From contig NZ_OY780936.1 of NCBI RefSeq assembly GCF_963675905.1, positions 310,001 through 374,000 of the forward strand: a stretch of 64,000 nt of DNA. The letters are read 5' to 3'. Each line of letters begins with the position of its first letter. Position 1 is the stretch's first letter. Below the pieces are notes generated by a model. That model saw only the letters and a program-made list of their open reading frames with translations. It searched no databases and was not told where the DNA came from. The translations under genes were made by a program, and so were the position numbers. The stretch is from an uncultured Bacteroides sp. Lineage in GTDB: Bacteria; Bacteroidota; Bacteroidia; Bacteroidales; Bacteroidaceae. Positions 34,914-44,020 of this stretch are shown here, one piece after another.

Positions 34914-37433
34914 TTACACATTAACACTTATTTCTTTGAAAACAAAATGAACTTCTGCATCGTCACCAAAACCCTTCTCTTTCAATTTCTTCAGGAATTT
35001 CTTATATTCTTTTAGTATAGGGGTGTTCTCTTGATTAGAAATGTAGGAATAATAGTTATCATAAGAGCCCCAGAGGATGCGAGTTGCAGAATTAAGACCA
35101 TAATTGCGATATTCGTTTGGTGACCAGTAGCGGAATGTCAAAGGAATAAAATCCTCTAAATGAGATTCTGCATATTTTTTCATCAAGTCATTGTTCTCGG
35201 TTGGATATTCAATATGAGTATAGTAGCCATTACCTTTACTTACCCTAATTTTATTGCCTGAATAATTCCAACAGGTAAAGACTACCTTTGCGCTAAGTTC
35301 ATTGGATTTGATGACATCCTTTAGAAACTGGGTCTGTATGCCAATGATTACATCCTTATCAATAAGATAATCCCATGAACTGTGCTCAAAAAGATTGTAG
35401 ATATATTTTGCAACAAAACTATTATAGCCGTTCTCTGTTAAAAGTTGCTGTACAAAAAACTTATCTTCTTCACTATAATTCAATGTCTCATAGTTGAATG
35501 TCTTCAGTTTGTGTATCTTTCTGTCTATTTCATACACGTCGTTATTCCATTTATTAGAAATAGCATTGACATAGAACATGACCCTTAGCACATGTTTTAA
35601 GTATTCCTTGTCCTGAGGGTCTGATTTTGCTAATCTTACAACAAGGTTTCTTGATTGGTTATGCGCCCATTCTGTCAGTTGTGCTTTTGCTTGTACGAAT
35701 GGAAGGGACATTATCTGGCTGTATTGTTTTTCCTGAATATCGTTTTCCAACAAGTTATTCAGGAAATAGCGATGTATATAATTGATATTGTTTATAGAAC
35801 AGACAAGTGCCTGTTTGTATTCTCCGAACAAAACTGACATAAGATTCATTACACATAGTACATCCTTTTCCTCTAGATGCAAATCGTCATGCTGTGCTTT
35901 GATATACTCTTCAAAATTAATTCTATGATTGTTGAGATATTTTAAGTCCGACTCTTTTTCTGGATTACGCTTTCCGTCTATGAGGAAAAGACGTTCGTTG
36001 TTCTGCAAAATGAAAAGGCTTTCCATGTTCGACTTGATGAAACGTGTTACAAACGGATAGCATGACTTCATAATCTCATATAGCAAGAAGTCATTCACAT
36101 TGACTTCTTCCCGCATCTTAATGTAATTCATGTACATACTATTGGCAAGTCTCTTGGCTTCACGAAGTGTCTTAACGTAATTGGTCAACAAGAACTTATA
36201 GTAGTTTTGGCCTAACAATAAACTTTGAATGGCTTTCTGTTCATTGTCATTTAAGAACGCAGAGAAAAGGCGTAATAGTTCCTCACGCAGTTGATCAGTT
36301 GTGGCTGGCATAAGTTCAAACTCTTCCTGCATTATTTTCTCTGTGAATAGTAAACCTTGTCTAGCAAACTGTTTGCCCAAGGAATGAATGATATACTGGC
36401 GGTCGTAAGCCAGAATGAAATACATATTAGGGAAGTTGGATGTGTTACGCACCAACTTGAATACCTGTAATATCTCATCCTTGTTCAGTCGGTCTATATC
36501 ATCAACAAAGACTACGACCTTCCTTTCTAACCTACTCATCTCAGTACGTAGGTTTGTAGATACAACATCCATAGCTGATGTAGTAAACAGATCCTGAATA
36601 GTTTGCAACTTATCTTCTGCAATAGACAGCACTTTCATATATGCATTGATGTTCTTGACTATTGAGACATTATAAGGAGAAAGTGTGGATTGGAGCTCTG
36701 TGAAGAAAGATTTAGTCAAGTTTGCATCATTATCATACAATCAAGGGTTAAAATCCATTATTGTTATGGACTGTGTTCCCAGGCTGCTTATATGATGCTT
36801 CATCATGTTAAGGAATGATGTCTTGCCTTCACCCCATGGTGCAACAACGCCAAATGTGAATGCAGACTCAACTGTTGGTGTTAGCAGTATCTTGTAGATT
36901 GCAGCTTTGGCGTCCTCTTTACGATTAAGCACATCATCGTCAATGTTATCGATTGGATTATCCTTCAGGAATCCATCACCTTCCAATGGAAATACATGTT
37001 TATTTCTGAAAAATCGCGGTATAATGATTGATAGCCCTATTACAAGCATTACATCTACGTACCTAAAGAAAGGAATATCTGGTAATGCATACAGTACAAA
37101 ACTATTAGATTTGAAACGATACCATATCCATAATCCAATTATCGTGATGGATGCAAATAGTTTTTTGTCCCCAATCAAAACCCCACATTTAACCTCCGCC
37201 CAACACTTCCGCCCAATACAACACAATAGCACAGCCCAAATAATCTCGGTGACTGCATTACAAACTAAGCTACCAGTCAACGGACACATATACGACTCAA
37301 ATAGGCCCTCCCAGAAAGAAAGGAATAACACATATATGCATACAATTATCATATTGATATAATTGTTGCGGAGAAATGAACGTATTGATGTTGTAAATCT
37401 GGCACCAATTTGTTTATGTGGAATTCTAATCAT
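34914..37433 (-). pseudogene. KAP-family P-loop NTPase interrupted by one in-frame TGA
   Basis: Two frames, 36741-37433 (230 residues) and 34914-36740 (608 residues), are in the same frame and separated only by TGA at 36743-36741. The first ends DFNP and the second begins LYDNDANLTKSFF, so TGA replaces the Trp of the conserved KAP FNPW motif. Walker A (PWGEGKTSFL) lies near residue 200 and Walker B (VVVFVDDIDRL) near 305 of the joined 839-residue protein. Four hydrophobic helices (about 25-145) anchor it in the membrane. KAP NTPases include the plasmid F phage-exclusion protein PifA. Everything else is intact, suggesting a recent nonsense mutation, a sequencing error or readthrough. It lies 63 bp after the AbiEii gene. 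Confidence 0.85.
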
Positions 37434-37496
37434 AATAATGTATTGAAAACTTTAATTATATCTATCTAAGTGTTAACATACACTTTGTAGTTGTTT

Positions 37497-38474
37497 CTAT
37501 TTCATATAATCCGTTATGATACTTTTAATGCTTTTTTCGATTTCTTTTGCAGACGCAATTTCTTGATAAGCCAAATCCGGTAATTCTCTGAGATAAACAT
37601 TCTTCAAAGATTCCCATAAGGAATGAAAATCGGTGATTAATGGAGATTCAGTCCATGCTTTGTTTTGCCATCCTTCTGGTTTGATGAAACTCTTTTGGTC
37701 GTGTTTGAACAAAGAATAAAAATCTTCTTTGAAAGAATTGCTTTCAAGATAACTTTTGCATTCTTTATCTTGAAAAAGATAATGCAAATCGTAGAAATGA
37801 CGAATTTTAGCTGTTAGTTCTAGAATTGGATTACTAGCCAAAGAACAACGTATCACAGAAACTAATTTTTCGGTTAAGGTCCTTCGTTTGTCCAAAACAG
37901 GTACAGAGAATGGCTGCATTCCATATTCTTCAATTAAGGCCAGATTATTAGTTTGCATGAAAAAAACTGTGAGAAAACTTTGAAGTGTACGTCTCTCAGA
38001 TGGATATGGATTGGCAAAAGAATTGATTTCAATAAGCAATTGGCCAGCTTTAACGGCACCTACTTGAATTAATTCAACTTCACGAGGATAGGTATAAAAT
38101 GCCTTATAATAATGAGAACCTTTACTTGTGCTCCCAGGAATATTCACCTCTGACAATCCTGTCGTCATATCTTTGGCTGTCTTACGAATCAGATTTTTAA
38201 GTTGGTTTCCATTTAATGTCCATGCTTCAGCTATCGCTATGTCAATGTCTTCAGAAAATCTGGAACCTATGCCATAAGCTTTGGTTAAGCTTGTACCACC
38301 TTTAAATATGGCACGTCCTTCTTTGTCATTCTTTACCATCAAAGATAGTGAACGGCAAATCCAATAATCTTTCTCAATGAAAATGCTCTTAATACCTAAA
38401 CCACCTTCCTCTTTGAGGCGTGAAGCAGCTAAAATAGCATCAGCAAATAACTCTTTGTTTTCATGAAGTTTCAT
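37497..38474 (-). CDS. AbiEii-type nucleotidyltransferase toxin
   Basis: 325 residues. The DNA polymerase beta-like nucleotidyltransferase motifs are FKGGTSLTK (57-65) and RFSEDIDIAI (72-81); EKDYWICRSL precedes them as usual in the family. AbiEii toxins act as GTP-binding or tRNA-modifying nucleotidyltransferases that stop growth during phage infection. The gene overlaps the stop of the antitoxin gene by 4 bp (ATGA), standard for AbiE. The KAP NTPase gene follows 63 bp downstream. Confidence 0.9.
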   Translation of the reverse strand: MKLHENKELFADAILAASRLKEEGGLGIKSIFIEKDYWICRSLSLMVKNDKEGRAIFKGGTSLTKAYGIGSRFSEDIDIAIAEAWTLNGNQLKNLIRKTAKDMTTGLSEVNIPGSTSKGSHYYKAFYTYPREVELIQVGAVKAGQLLIEINSFANPYPSERRTLQSFLTVFFMQTNNLALIEEYGMQPFSVPVLDKRRTLTEKLVSVIRCSLASNPILELTAKIRHFYDLHYLFQDKECKSYLESNSFKEDFYSLFKHDQKSFIKPEGWQNKAWTESPLITDFHSLWESLKNVYLRELPDLAYQEIASAKEIEKSIKSIITDYMK

Positions 38475-39190
38475 ACGATATTCCAGTTTTGTTTTGTTGA
38501 TAATGTATCATCAGAAACGGGAAGTTTATATGTGGTAACTCCACTTAATGATACTTTTAAATTATAAGTATTTATATTATTCATTTCCATTATTGCACCT
38601 AATAGAGCACGTACATAGGGGGTATAAGAAATTGCCAGTTCACAGAGTTTCTGTTGTTCCAGCTCAGACAGGTTCTTTATCAACTGTCCAAGTCGAATAG
38701 TACATTCATCAGGTGTTATTGCCGGTATTTCCCTTATCAGCCGAATTGCATCAAGAATTTGTAATAAATGAATGGTCTGCTCATCAATCTCATTGGGTTG
38801 TAGTAAGAATGAAATATTATATTCACCGCGTTTTAAAGGACGGCGATATTTATTCGAACCAATCACTATGGATGAGGTTATTTGCGTTGTTAATCCCATC
38901 GTTGCGAAAGCAGCTGTCCCTGTGATATAACCTATCAATTTACCATCCTTCTCTAAGAAATCTTTTGCTATTTCAGAAGCAGAGGGCTTTAAAATGCCAA
39001 ACATAGTTTTACGGGGTTTATAATATCGACCTTTTGATAGCTTTTTCAACTCACCTTTAGCTACAAGTCGACTTAAGGATTTTACAAGAGCAACCTCATG
39101 TTGTGGTTCCACTTTAAAATCCTTCAATGTAAGTACAAATCCATCTGGGATTGAACTTAGTTTTTCTTTTATTTGATCTGCTATCAGCAT
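38471..39190 (-). CDS. AbiEi-type antitoxin (DUF6088 family)
   Basis: 239 residues. An N-terminal winged-helix domain (IPDGFVLTLKDFKVEPQHEV, then SLSRLVAKGELKKLSKGRYY) is followed by the C-terminal antitoxin domain (LIGYITGTAAFATMGLTTQI, then RRPLKRGEYNISFLL). AbiEi proteins repress their own operon by binding inverted repeats in the promoter; just such a repeat, with 13-bp perfect arms, lies at 39222-39257. It is coupled to the toxin gene by a 4-bp overlap. Confidence 0.88.
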   Translation of the reverse strand: MLIADQIKEKLSSIPDGFVLTLKDFKVEPQHEVALVKSLSRLVAKGELKKLSKGRYYKPRKTMFGILKPSASEIAKDFLEKDGKLIGYITGTAAFATMGLTTQITSSIVIGSNKYRRPLKRGEYNISFLLQPNEIDEQTIHLLQILDAIRLIREIPAITPDECTIRLGQLIKNLSELEQQKLCELAISYTPYVRALLGAIMEMNNINTYNLKVSLSGVTTYKLPVSDDTLSTKQNWNIV

Positions 39191-39211
39191 GTTCTTAATT
39201 TTGTAACTCTA

Positions 39212-39257
39212 CAAATATAGTAAAAGTCATGTTTGTTACGTAAAAAACATGACTTTT
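39212..39257 (-). promoter_or_regulatory. abiE promoter and operator
   Basis: On the minus strand the -7 box TATATTTG occupies 39219-39212. Upstream, AAAAGTCATGTTT (39222-39234) and AAACATGACTTTT (39245-39257) form a perfect 13-bp inverted repeat with a 10-base spacer over the -33 region. This fits autorepression by AbiEi. Confidence 0.75.
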
Positions 39258-39368
39258 TAATTGGGCAAGGAAGAAGAGAAAATGTAATTCTCTTGATAAA
39301 CTTCATATACTCTGTACCTAATTTGTACCTTGAAATCTCTAAGTGGTTGATAATAAGGATTTATTCTG

Positions 39369-39386
39369 TTTGAAGAAGTAAAATAA
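39369..39386 (+). repeat. Right 18-bp direct repeat (attR-like)
   Basis: Exact second copy of the dnaK 3' terminal 18 bases, not part of any gene here. Confidence 0.7.
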
Positions 39387-39421
39387 TTACTGCTCTACAG
39401 AGCAATATGAATTCATAAATT

Positions 39422-39454
39422 AAGCCGCTGTAAATGCTAAATTTACAGCGGCTT
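39422..39454 (+). terminator. Perfect hairpin right of the island, possible original dnaK terminator
   Basis: AAGCCGCTGTAAAT (39422-39435) pairs perfectly with ATTTACAGCGGCTT (39441-39454). If the island were removed it would lie about 35 bases past the dnaK stop. Confidence 0.6.
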
Positions 39455-39531
39455 CTTGTATATAAATGAAGGCGTATTTTTATTTATTCTTCCCATAGAA
39501 AGAGTATTCGCAATGTGAAAATGAGGAAATG

Positions 39532-39556
39532 AACTGGGTAGTAACACTACCCAGTT
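39532..39556. other. Short perfect hairpin
   Basis: AACTGGGTAGT and ACTACCCAGTT form an 11-bp perfect stem with a 3-base loop, shortly before the small ORF at 39572. Not followed by a T-run. Confidence 0.45.
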
Positions 39557-39571
39557 GAAACTTTGAATGCG

Positions 39572-39703
39572 ATGGTACAAAGCTCTACAGACAGTACAGA
39601 ACTGAAGAACTTGCTGAAAAATGCCCTTACAGATGAAATCAGTAGCCGTGAAATGTTTATGAAAGGGATTAATTATTCATATTATTACGAAGAAAACGAA
39701 TAG
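39572..39703 (+). CDS. Possible 43-residue small protein or gene remnant
   Basis: ATG at 39572 to TAG at 39701-39703 gives MVQSSTDSTELKNLLKNALT plus ISSREMFMKGINYSYYYEEN. Composition is protein-like (amphipathic helix then a Tyr-rich end). It ends 25 bp before the GT9 gene on the same strand. It may be a small real protein or the 3' remnant of a lost gene. Confidence 0.35.
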   Translation: MVQSSTDSTELKNLLKNALTDEISSREMFMKGINYSYYYEENE

Positions 39704-39728
39704 TTATTAAGCAAAAAGTAGCAGTGAA

Positions 39729-40841
39729 ATGAATTATTCATTAGCTTTGGCGCTGAAAATAAAATATACAACACAATCAATAAATAGAAAAATGAGTGTT
39801 TTAAAAAACATCAATAACGTAAAAAGAACAGTTTTGCAGGCATTAACAAAGAATGTTGGTACTTCTTTGAATGCAAATGGAGGTAAATTGAATAAGGCTG
39901 ACATTAAGAGGGTACTCATTGTCCGACCTAACCACCGACTGGGTAATCAGTTATTAATAACTCCTATTATTGAGGATGTAACAAATTTCTTTCCGGATGC
40001 AAAAATAGATTTGTTCGTAAAGGGAAATGTGGCTCCTATTATATTTCAGAACTATAAAAACATAGATCATATTCTTCGATTGCCTAAACAGCATTTCAAA
40101 CAACTGCTTCAATACATGAAAGGTTGGCTGAGCATTAGAAAAGAATATTATGATATCGTGATAAATGTAGTTCCCAATTCATCATCGGGACGACTGCTTA
40201 CTAAATTTGCCAGAGGTAAGTATAAATTTTATGGTGACGATGTGGAAGAGTTACAGCAGAAGTACAGCGATTATCAGCATATAGCAAAGAATCCGGTTTA
40301 TAATTTCCGTTATTGTTTGTCTAAGCTGGGTGTTAGTTGTGATTATAATGAAATTCCATCCTTAAATATAAAACTAAGCTCTTCGGAAATTGCTACCGGC
40401 AAGGAATTGTTGGATAAGCTGGTTACTGATAAAAATAAAAAAACAATTAGTATATATACCTATGCTACCGGTGCAAAGTGTTATGACGAAACGTGGTGGT
40501 TGGAATTTCACAAACGACTAAAATCAGAATATCCTGAATTTAATATTCTTGAAATCCTTCCGGTTGAGAATGTTTCGCAGATATTATTTAAAGAACCTTC
40601 ACTATACAGTAAAGATATTCGTGAAATGGCTGCTGTTATAGCAAATACCGAAGTCTTTATCAGTGCGGATGGTGGTGTGATGCACCTGGCAAGTGCTGCA
40701 CAAACTCCTGTTATTGGTTTGTTCTCTGTTACCAGCATAGGCAGGTATGAGCCATATAATGGTCAAAGCAAAGGTTTGAATACAAACAATCTGACCAATG
40801 ATGAAATTATCAGTGAAATAAATAAGAATATTCTGGCGTAA
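39729..40841 (+). CDS. Glycosyltransferase family 9 (heptosyltransferase-like)
   Basis: 370 residues; the Met at 39792 (MSVLKNINNVKR) is an equally possible start. The N-terminal half has VLIVRPNHRLGNQLLITPII, the GT9 opening strand-loop-helix. The C-terminal half has the donor-binding FISADGGVMHLASAAQTPVI. Family members transfer ADP-heptose or related sugars to lipopolysaccharide core on the cytosolic face of the inner membrane. No other LPS gene is adjacent. Confidence 0.88.
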   Translation: MNYSLALALKIKYTTQSINRKMSVLKNINNVKRTVLQALTKNVGTSLNANGGKLNKADIKRVLIVRPNHRLGNQLLITPIIEDVTNFFPDAKIDLFVKGNVAPIIFQNYKNIDHILRLPKQHFKQLLQYMKGWLSIRKEYYDIVINVVPNSSSGRLLTKFARGKYKFYGDDVEELQQKYSDYQHIAKNPVYNFRYCLSKLGVSCDYNEIPSLNIKLSSSEIATGKELLDKLVTDKNKKTISIYTYATGAKCYDETWWLEFHKRLKSEYPEFNILEILPVENVSQILFKEPSLYSKDIREMAAVIANTEVFISADGGVMHLASAAQTPVIGLFSVTSIGRYEPYNGQSKGLNTNNLTNDEIISEINKNILA

Positions 40842-40888
40842 ATAGTGAGATAGTTCTTTATTTCAGAAGAAATAAAATAAGTAGAAAG

Positions 40889-40925
40889 AAGGCTGCTTCC
40901 TGTTTATATCTGGGAGCAGCCTTTT
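40889..40925 (+). terminator. Terminator between GT9 and the convergent DUF3570 gene
   Basis: AAGGCTGCTTCC (40889-40900) pairs with GGGAGCAGCCTT (40912-40923), then TTTT. It probably serves both converging transcripts. Confidence 0.8.
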
Positions 40926-40974
40926 ATATAGATTTCTGTTTTGTGTTAATTACCGGTGAAGCCTTTATTAAGGA

Positions 40975-42171
40975 TTACTTGAATTTGAGAGCCAGGGTTA
41001 TTAAATGTGATGTTAAGTTAGTACTACGGTTGTAGTAACTATACCTCATTTCAAGAGTATTAAGTCGTTTAATTCCCAATATCCCATTGGCAGAAGTCAC
41101 ACGAAAGTTTAACCCAAAAAGATTACTCGTGAATTTGGATAAGTCGTAATCACTTGTGTAATATGATTCCTTATCGGATAGCATATGTCCTTTGTACGGC
41201 TTAAAGTAATCAACACCTGATTGAGTATTGAAACGATAAAAAGGAGCAATAGACATAAATGGAGTAATCTTATAGGGAATCTCAAGTTCGGCTGTATGAG
41301 CAGTCAGTTTCCAGCTGTCTGTATAGTAACGATAAAAACCACGCAAGATGAACCGGTCTCCTAAAAAGTAATTGGCTCGTACTCCAATCGGCAACTTAAA
41401 CCGGTTGTCGGGAAGCTTTTCCGAATAAGCATTATTACCGTTATCTCCAAAGTACACACGCTGATAAGCAGTTCCTAATAATCCAGTCTGATAACCAATG
41501 TCGGTAAGTACTGACATTTGTAATCGTTGATTTATAACCTGAGTTAAGCCCAATGCAAGATTGTATGAGTTACGAGGAGCACTGTCTCCTTGTTTATATT
41601 TAAAATTTGGACTTCCGGGTCGTAGTTCAATAGGTAATATAACCTTCCATGTGTCCAGAAAGACCGAGGCCTTTGCTGAAAATTCTGTATTCTTGTCTTT
41701 TGATGATTTTGAGAACAGAGCATTGGCGCCAATGGAAGTATAGTCAAATTCTCCGGAAAATGAGAGACTTCCACCAAGCGTATAATTCTTTTTTGTATTC
41801 TCAAACAAATAGCTTACTGAGGGAGAAATACGTATGTCACCACTAGATGCAGATGAAATGGTGTTTGGATCTATTTTATCTGAAGAAGCAGAACTATAAA
41901 CATCAACCCCTAGTTCAATGCCAAATATATGCTTGTTGTTCTTCTTGTCAATTTTGCTTAGTTGAAGATCTATTGAATTGCCGGAATCGTCAAGTCTTTC
42001 ACTTCCTTCACCGCCTGTCACAGCAGAATTCTGTCCGTCTTGGTGATAGTAACTCGTCACAAAGTTTACTTCGTCAATCTTTAGCTTTCTATATTTGGTA
42101 CTATCTGTTTGTGCTTTCGAAACATTCAAAAACAAAATTAGTGCAGCAACTGTTACAACTATTTTTTTCAT
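40975..42171 (-). CDS. DUF3570 outer-membrane beta-barrel protein
   Basis: 398 residues with a signal peptide (MKKIVVTVAALILFLNVSKA, cleavage before QTD). Alternating strand pattern and a C-terminal Phe-Lys (LITLALKFK) indicate an outer-membrane barrel. Family segments are SYYHQDGQNSAVTGGEGSER and ADIGYQ-like repeats through the barrel. It closes the operon thioredoxin-ApbE-DUF4266-DUF3570. The constant company of ApbE suggests an extracytoplasmic redox role. Confidence 0.85.
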   Translation of the reverse strand: MKKIVVTVAALILFLNVSKAQTDSTKYRKLKIDEVNFVTSYYHQDGQNSAVTGGEGSERLDDSGNSIDLQLSKIDKKNNKHIFGIELGVDVYSSASSDKIDPNTISSASSGDIRISPSVSYLFENTKKNYTLGGSLSFSGEFDYTSIGANALFSKSSKDKNTEFSAKASVFLDTWKVILPIELRPGSPNFKYKQGDSAPRNSYNLALGLTQVINQRLQMSVLTDIGYQTGLLGTAYQRVYFGDNGNNAYSEKLPDNRFKLPIGVRANYFLGDRFILRGFYRYYTDSWKLTAHTAELEIPYKITPFMSIAPFYRFNTQSGVDYFKPYKGHMLSDKESYYTSDYDLSKFTSNLFGLNFRVTSANGILGIKRLNTLEMRYSYYNRSTNLTSHLITLALKFK

Positions 42172-42186
42172 GTTACATTCTATTAT

Positions 42187-42405
42187 TTAGTTACAACCGC
42201 ATCCACCGCCGGTTTTTCCTCCATTACCTCCTGAAGCCCCTTCTCTATAAAGTAAGAAGTTGTTCTCGTATTTTTCTATTTTTCGACTTGCAAGCCCCAT
42301 TTCAGCATCATTGATTCTTGATTTCTGAAAAGGCTTTACTGTTGTACAGGATGTGAGCAGTAATAAACTACATCCCAATGCTATAAAAAAAGTTTTCTTT
42401 TTCAT
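42187..42405 (-). CDS. DUF4266 small lipoprotein with Gly-Cys tail
   Basis: 72 residues. A lipobox LTSC (Cys at 20) makes the mature protein about 53 residues. The family core TVKPFQKSRINDAEMGLASR is followed by REGASGGNGGKTGGGCGCN at the C-terminus, so the tail ends in a CxC. It overlaps ApbE by 4 bp and precedes the DUF3570 barrel by 15 bp. The GAS in the tail loosely resembles the (D/S)GA(S/T) site flavinylated by ApbE, a speculation worth testing. Confidence 0.85.
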   Translation of the reverse strand: MKKKTFFIALGCSLLLLTSCTTVKPFQKSRINDAEMGLASRKIEKYENNFLLYREGASGGNGGKTGGGCGCN

Positions 42406-43328
42406 TCTATAAGTTTAATGTTGTTAGAGAGATATAATTTATTGTCGTCATCAACAAGAATACACTCAATACCGTTTAACTGATTGATGAGATTTAATCC
42501 CTGATTAACCCCTAGAATGCTTACTGGTGTAGCCATTGCATCAGCCAATTCAGCATTAGAAGTTATTATTGTTACACTTTTTATTCCTTTTATCGGATAT
42601 CCGGTTTTGGGGTTTATAGTATGAGAATATAATTGATTGTCAATCATTACGAATTTCTCATAATTCCCAGATGTTGCAATTGACTTATTAGTAATATTCA
42701 ATGAAGAAAAATAAGTCTGCTTCAGATTAGGATTAGCTATACCTACTGTCCACGGAGAACCATCTTCCTGATACCCCCAGGCGTTTAAGTCGCCGGATGC
42801 ACTGACAATACCATTATTAACACCAGCTTCCAGCATTACACGTTTGGCACAATCGGCTGCATATCCTTTGCCAATGCCTCCAAAACCAATACGCATGCCT
42901 TTGTTTTTAAGAAATACAGTTCTGGCATTATTATCGAGCAATATATTTCTATAATCTATAAGATGTACCGACTTTTTAGCTTCCTGTATACTTGGTAACT
43001 TAGTCATTGATTCATTAAAGTTCCAGAAGTTTTTATCAAGAGAACCATAGGACAGATCAAAGTATCCCTGAGTAAGTGCTGATATTTTTTGTGCCCTGTA
43101 TACCAAATTAAAAAACTCATCAGGAACTTCAACCGGCTTTATTCCGGCGTTTCGGTTTACTTCATTCGTTATGCTGTCGTCGCTATAGGTAGTAAGTAGT
43201 CGTTCTATACGTTTTACTTCGTCAATGCCACAAGCTATCTGCTCATTCCCTAGCTTTTCATTTGCACTCAATGCCAGAAATTCGAACTGATTACCCATTA
43301 GTTTGGTTTGTACCTTTACAAGAATCAT
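42402..43328 (-). CDS. apbE: FAD:protein FMN transferase (ApbE)
   Basis: 308 residues. Typical ApbE motifs are LMGNQFEFLAL at the start, GMRIGFGGIGKGYAADCAKR in the middle, SASGDLNAWG and ATSGNYEKFV, then YSHTINPKTGYPIKGIKSVT. It transfers FMN from FAD onto Ser/Thr of a target protein. No obvious signal peptide is seen, unlike many ApbE proteins, so the export route is unclear. It sits between a thioredoxin gene and the DUF4266 gene; its target may be one of the operon's products. Confidence 0.93.
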   Translation of the reverse strand: MILVKVQTKLMGNQFEFLALSANEKLGNEQIACGIDEVKRIERLLTTYSDDSITNEVNRNAGIKPVEVPDEFFNLVYRAQKISALTQGYFDLSYGSLDKNFWNFNESMTKLPSIQEAKKSVHLIDYRNILLDNNARTVFLKNKGMRIGFGGIGKGYAADCAKRVMLEAGVNNGIVSASGDLNAWGYQEDGSPWTVGIANPNLKQTYFSSLNITNKSIATSGNYEKFVMIDNQLYSHTINPKTGYPIKGIKSVTIITSNAELADAMATPVSILGVNQGLNLINQLNGIECILVDDDNKLYLSNNIKLIE

Positions 43329-43335
43329 TCTCTGA

Positions 43336-43776
43336 TTATTTTATATAGTAACTAATGTCTTTTATATAATCGTTCACAGTGCTTTTCTTATCAAATCCAT
43401 TCCAGTTTTTTAAGCTTTTCCCACTTGCATCAGTCAATACCAGGAAGGGAAAAGATCCTTCTGGATTATACATTTCTGCTAATTTATCATTAAGATCCTG
43501 TTGCTCTTTAGGTAATTTGTTTTTTTTCTGGCGAGGAAAGTCTGCAATAAGCAATACCAAATTCTTATCAGCAAACGATTGAAATTCGGGAGCATCGAAA
43601 ATTGTTTTCTTAAACAATATACATGGACCGCACCAATCTGATCCCGAGAACTTTATTAAAATCAGCTTGTTTTCCTTTTTTGCTAACATCTCAGCATCAT
43701 TAATGTTATATACTTGCGCTTTAGCATAGGTTGATACAAGTATTATGCCTAGAATGAGAAATATCTTTTTAACCAT
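43336..43776 (-). CDS. Periplasmic thioredoxin-family protein
   Basis: 146 residues with a signal peptide (MVKKIFLILGIILVSTYAKA). The active site SGSDWCGPCILFKKTIFD has the CGPC motif of thioredoxins. Its closest type is the thioredoxin_7/DUF255-like disulfide reductase. It is the first gene of the ApbE-DUF4266-DUF3570 operon and could keep the Cys-rich DUF4266 tail reduced. Confidence 0.9.
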   Translation of the reverse strand: MVKKIFLILGIILVSTYAKAQVYNINDAEMLAKKENKLILIKFSGSDWCGPCILFKKTIFDAPEFQSFADKNLVLLIADFPRQKKNKLPKEQQDLNDKLAEMYNPEGSFPFLVLTDASGKSLKNWNGFDKKSTVNDYIKDISYYIK

Positions 43777-44020
43777 AACTTAAATAATTTATATAGATGA
43801 AATAGGGAATATAATAAATAAGAAATCGGAATTTATTTTACTGGGTAACTATTTTCCAATGGACACAAATCTATATTATTTTATGAAGATAACAAGCGAT
43901 ATCATGTTAAAAGAGATTTTTAATAGAAAATAATTGAGAATAAAATAGTATATTTTTTGAAAAGGCTCTGAATTGATAGGAAAATGATAGAAATTTTATC
44001 TGTTTTAATTTAGTACCCAA
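43777..44020. other. Intergenic stretch without a gene
   Basis: AT-rich, no ORF or strong repeat; presumably holds the promoter of the thioredoxin-ApbE operon, though no clear consensus box was found. Confidence 0.5.

Larger units (their letters stand above)
34805..39386. mobile_element. Putative integrase-less defence island inserted at the dnaK 3' end
   Basis: Bounded by two exact copies of TTTGAAGAAGTAAAATAA, one being the dnaK 3' end. Inside are an AbiE toxin-antitoxin pair and a KAP NTPase, all transcribed against dnaK. Two TGTACC boxes 11 bp apart (39313 and 39324), of the type I associate with integrase arm sites, lie just inside the right end. A hairpin outside the right repeat (39422-39454) may be the displaced dnaK terminator. 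No integrase gene is present, so the element is either defective or moved in trans. Confidence 0.6.

Noticed and set aside
36741-36743. Selenocysteine codon in the KAP NTPase
   Set aside because: KAP proteins have Trp here, and no selenium genes or selenocysteine-type stem-loop after the TGA were noticed; TGG-to-TGA mutation is simpler.
42187-42405. Peptide natural-product precursor (RiPP)
   Set aside because: The Gly-Cys tail is suggestive, but the protein is a lipoprotein of the DUF4266 family in a redox operon without modifying enzymes other than ApbE.
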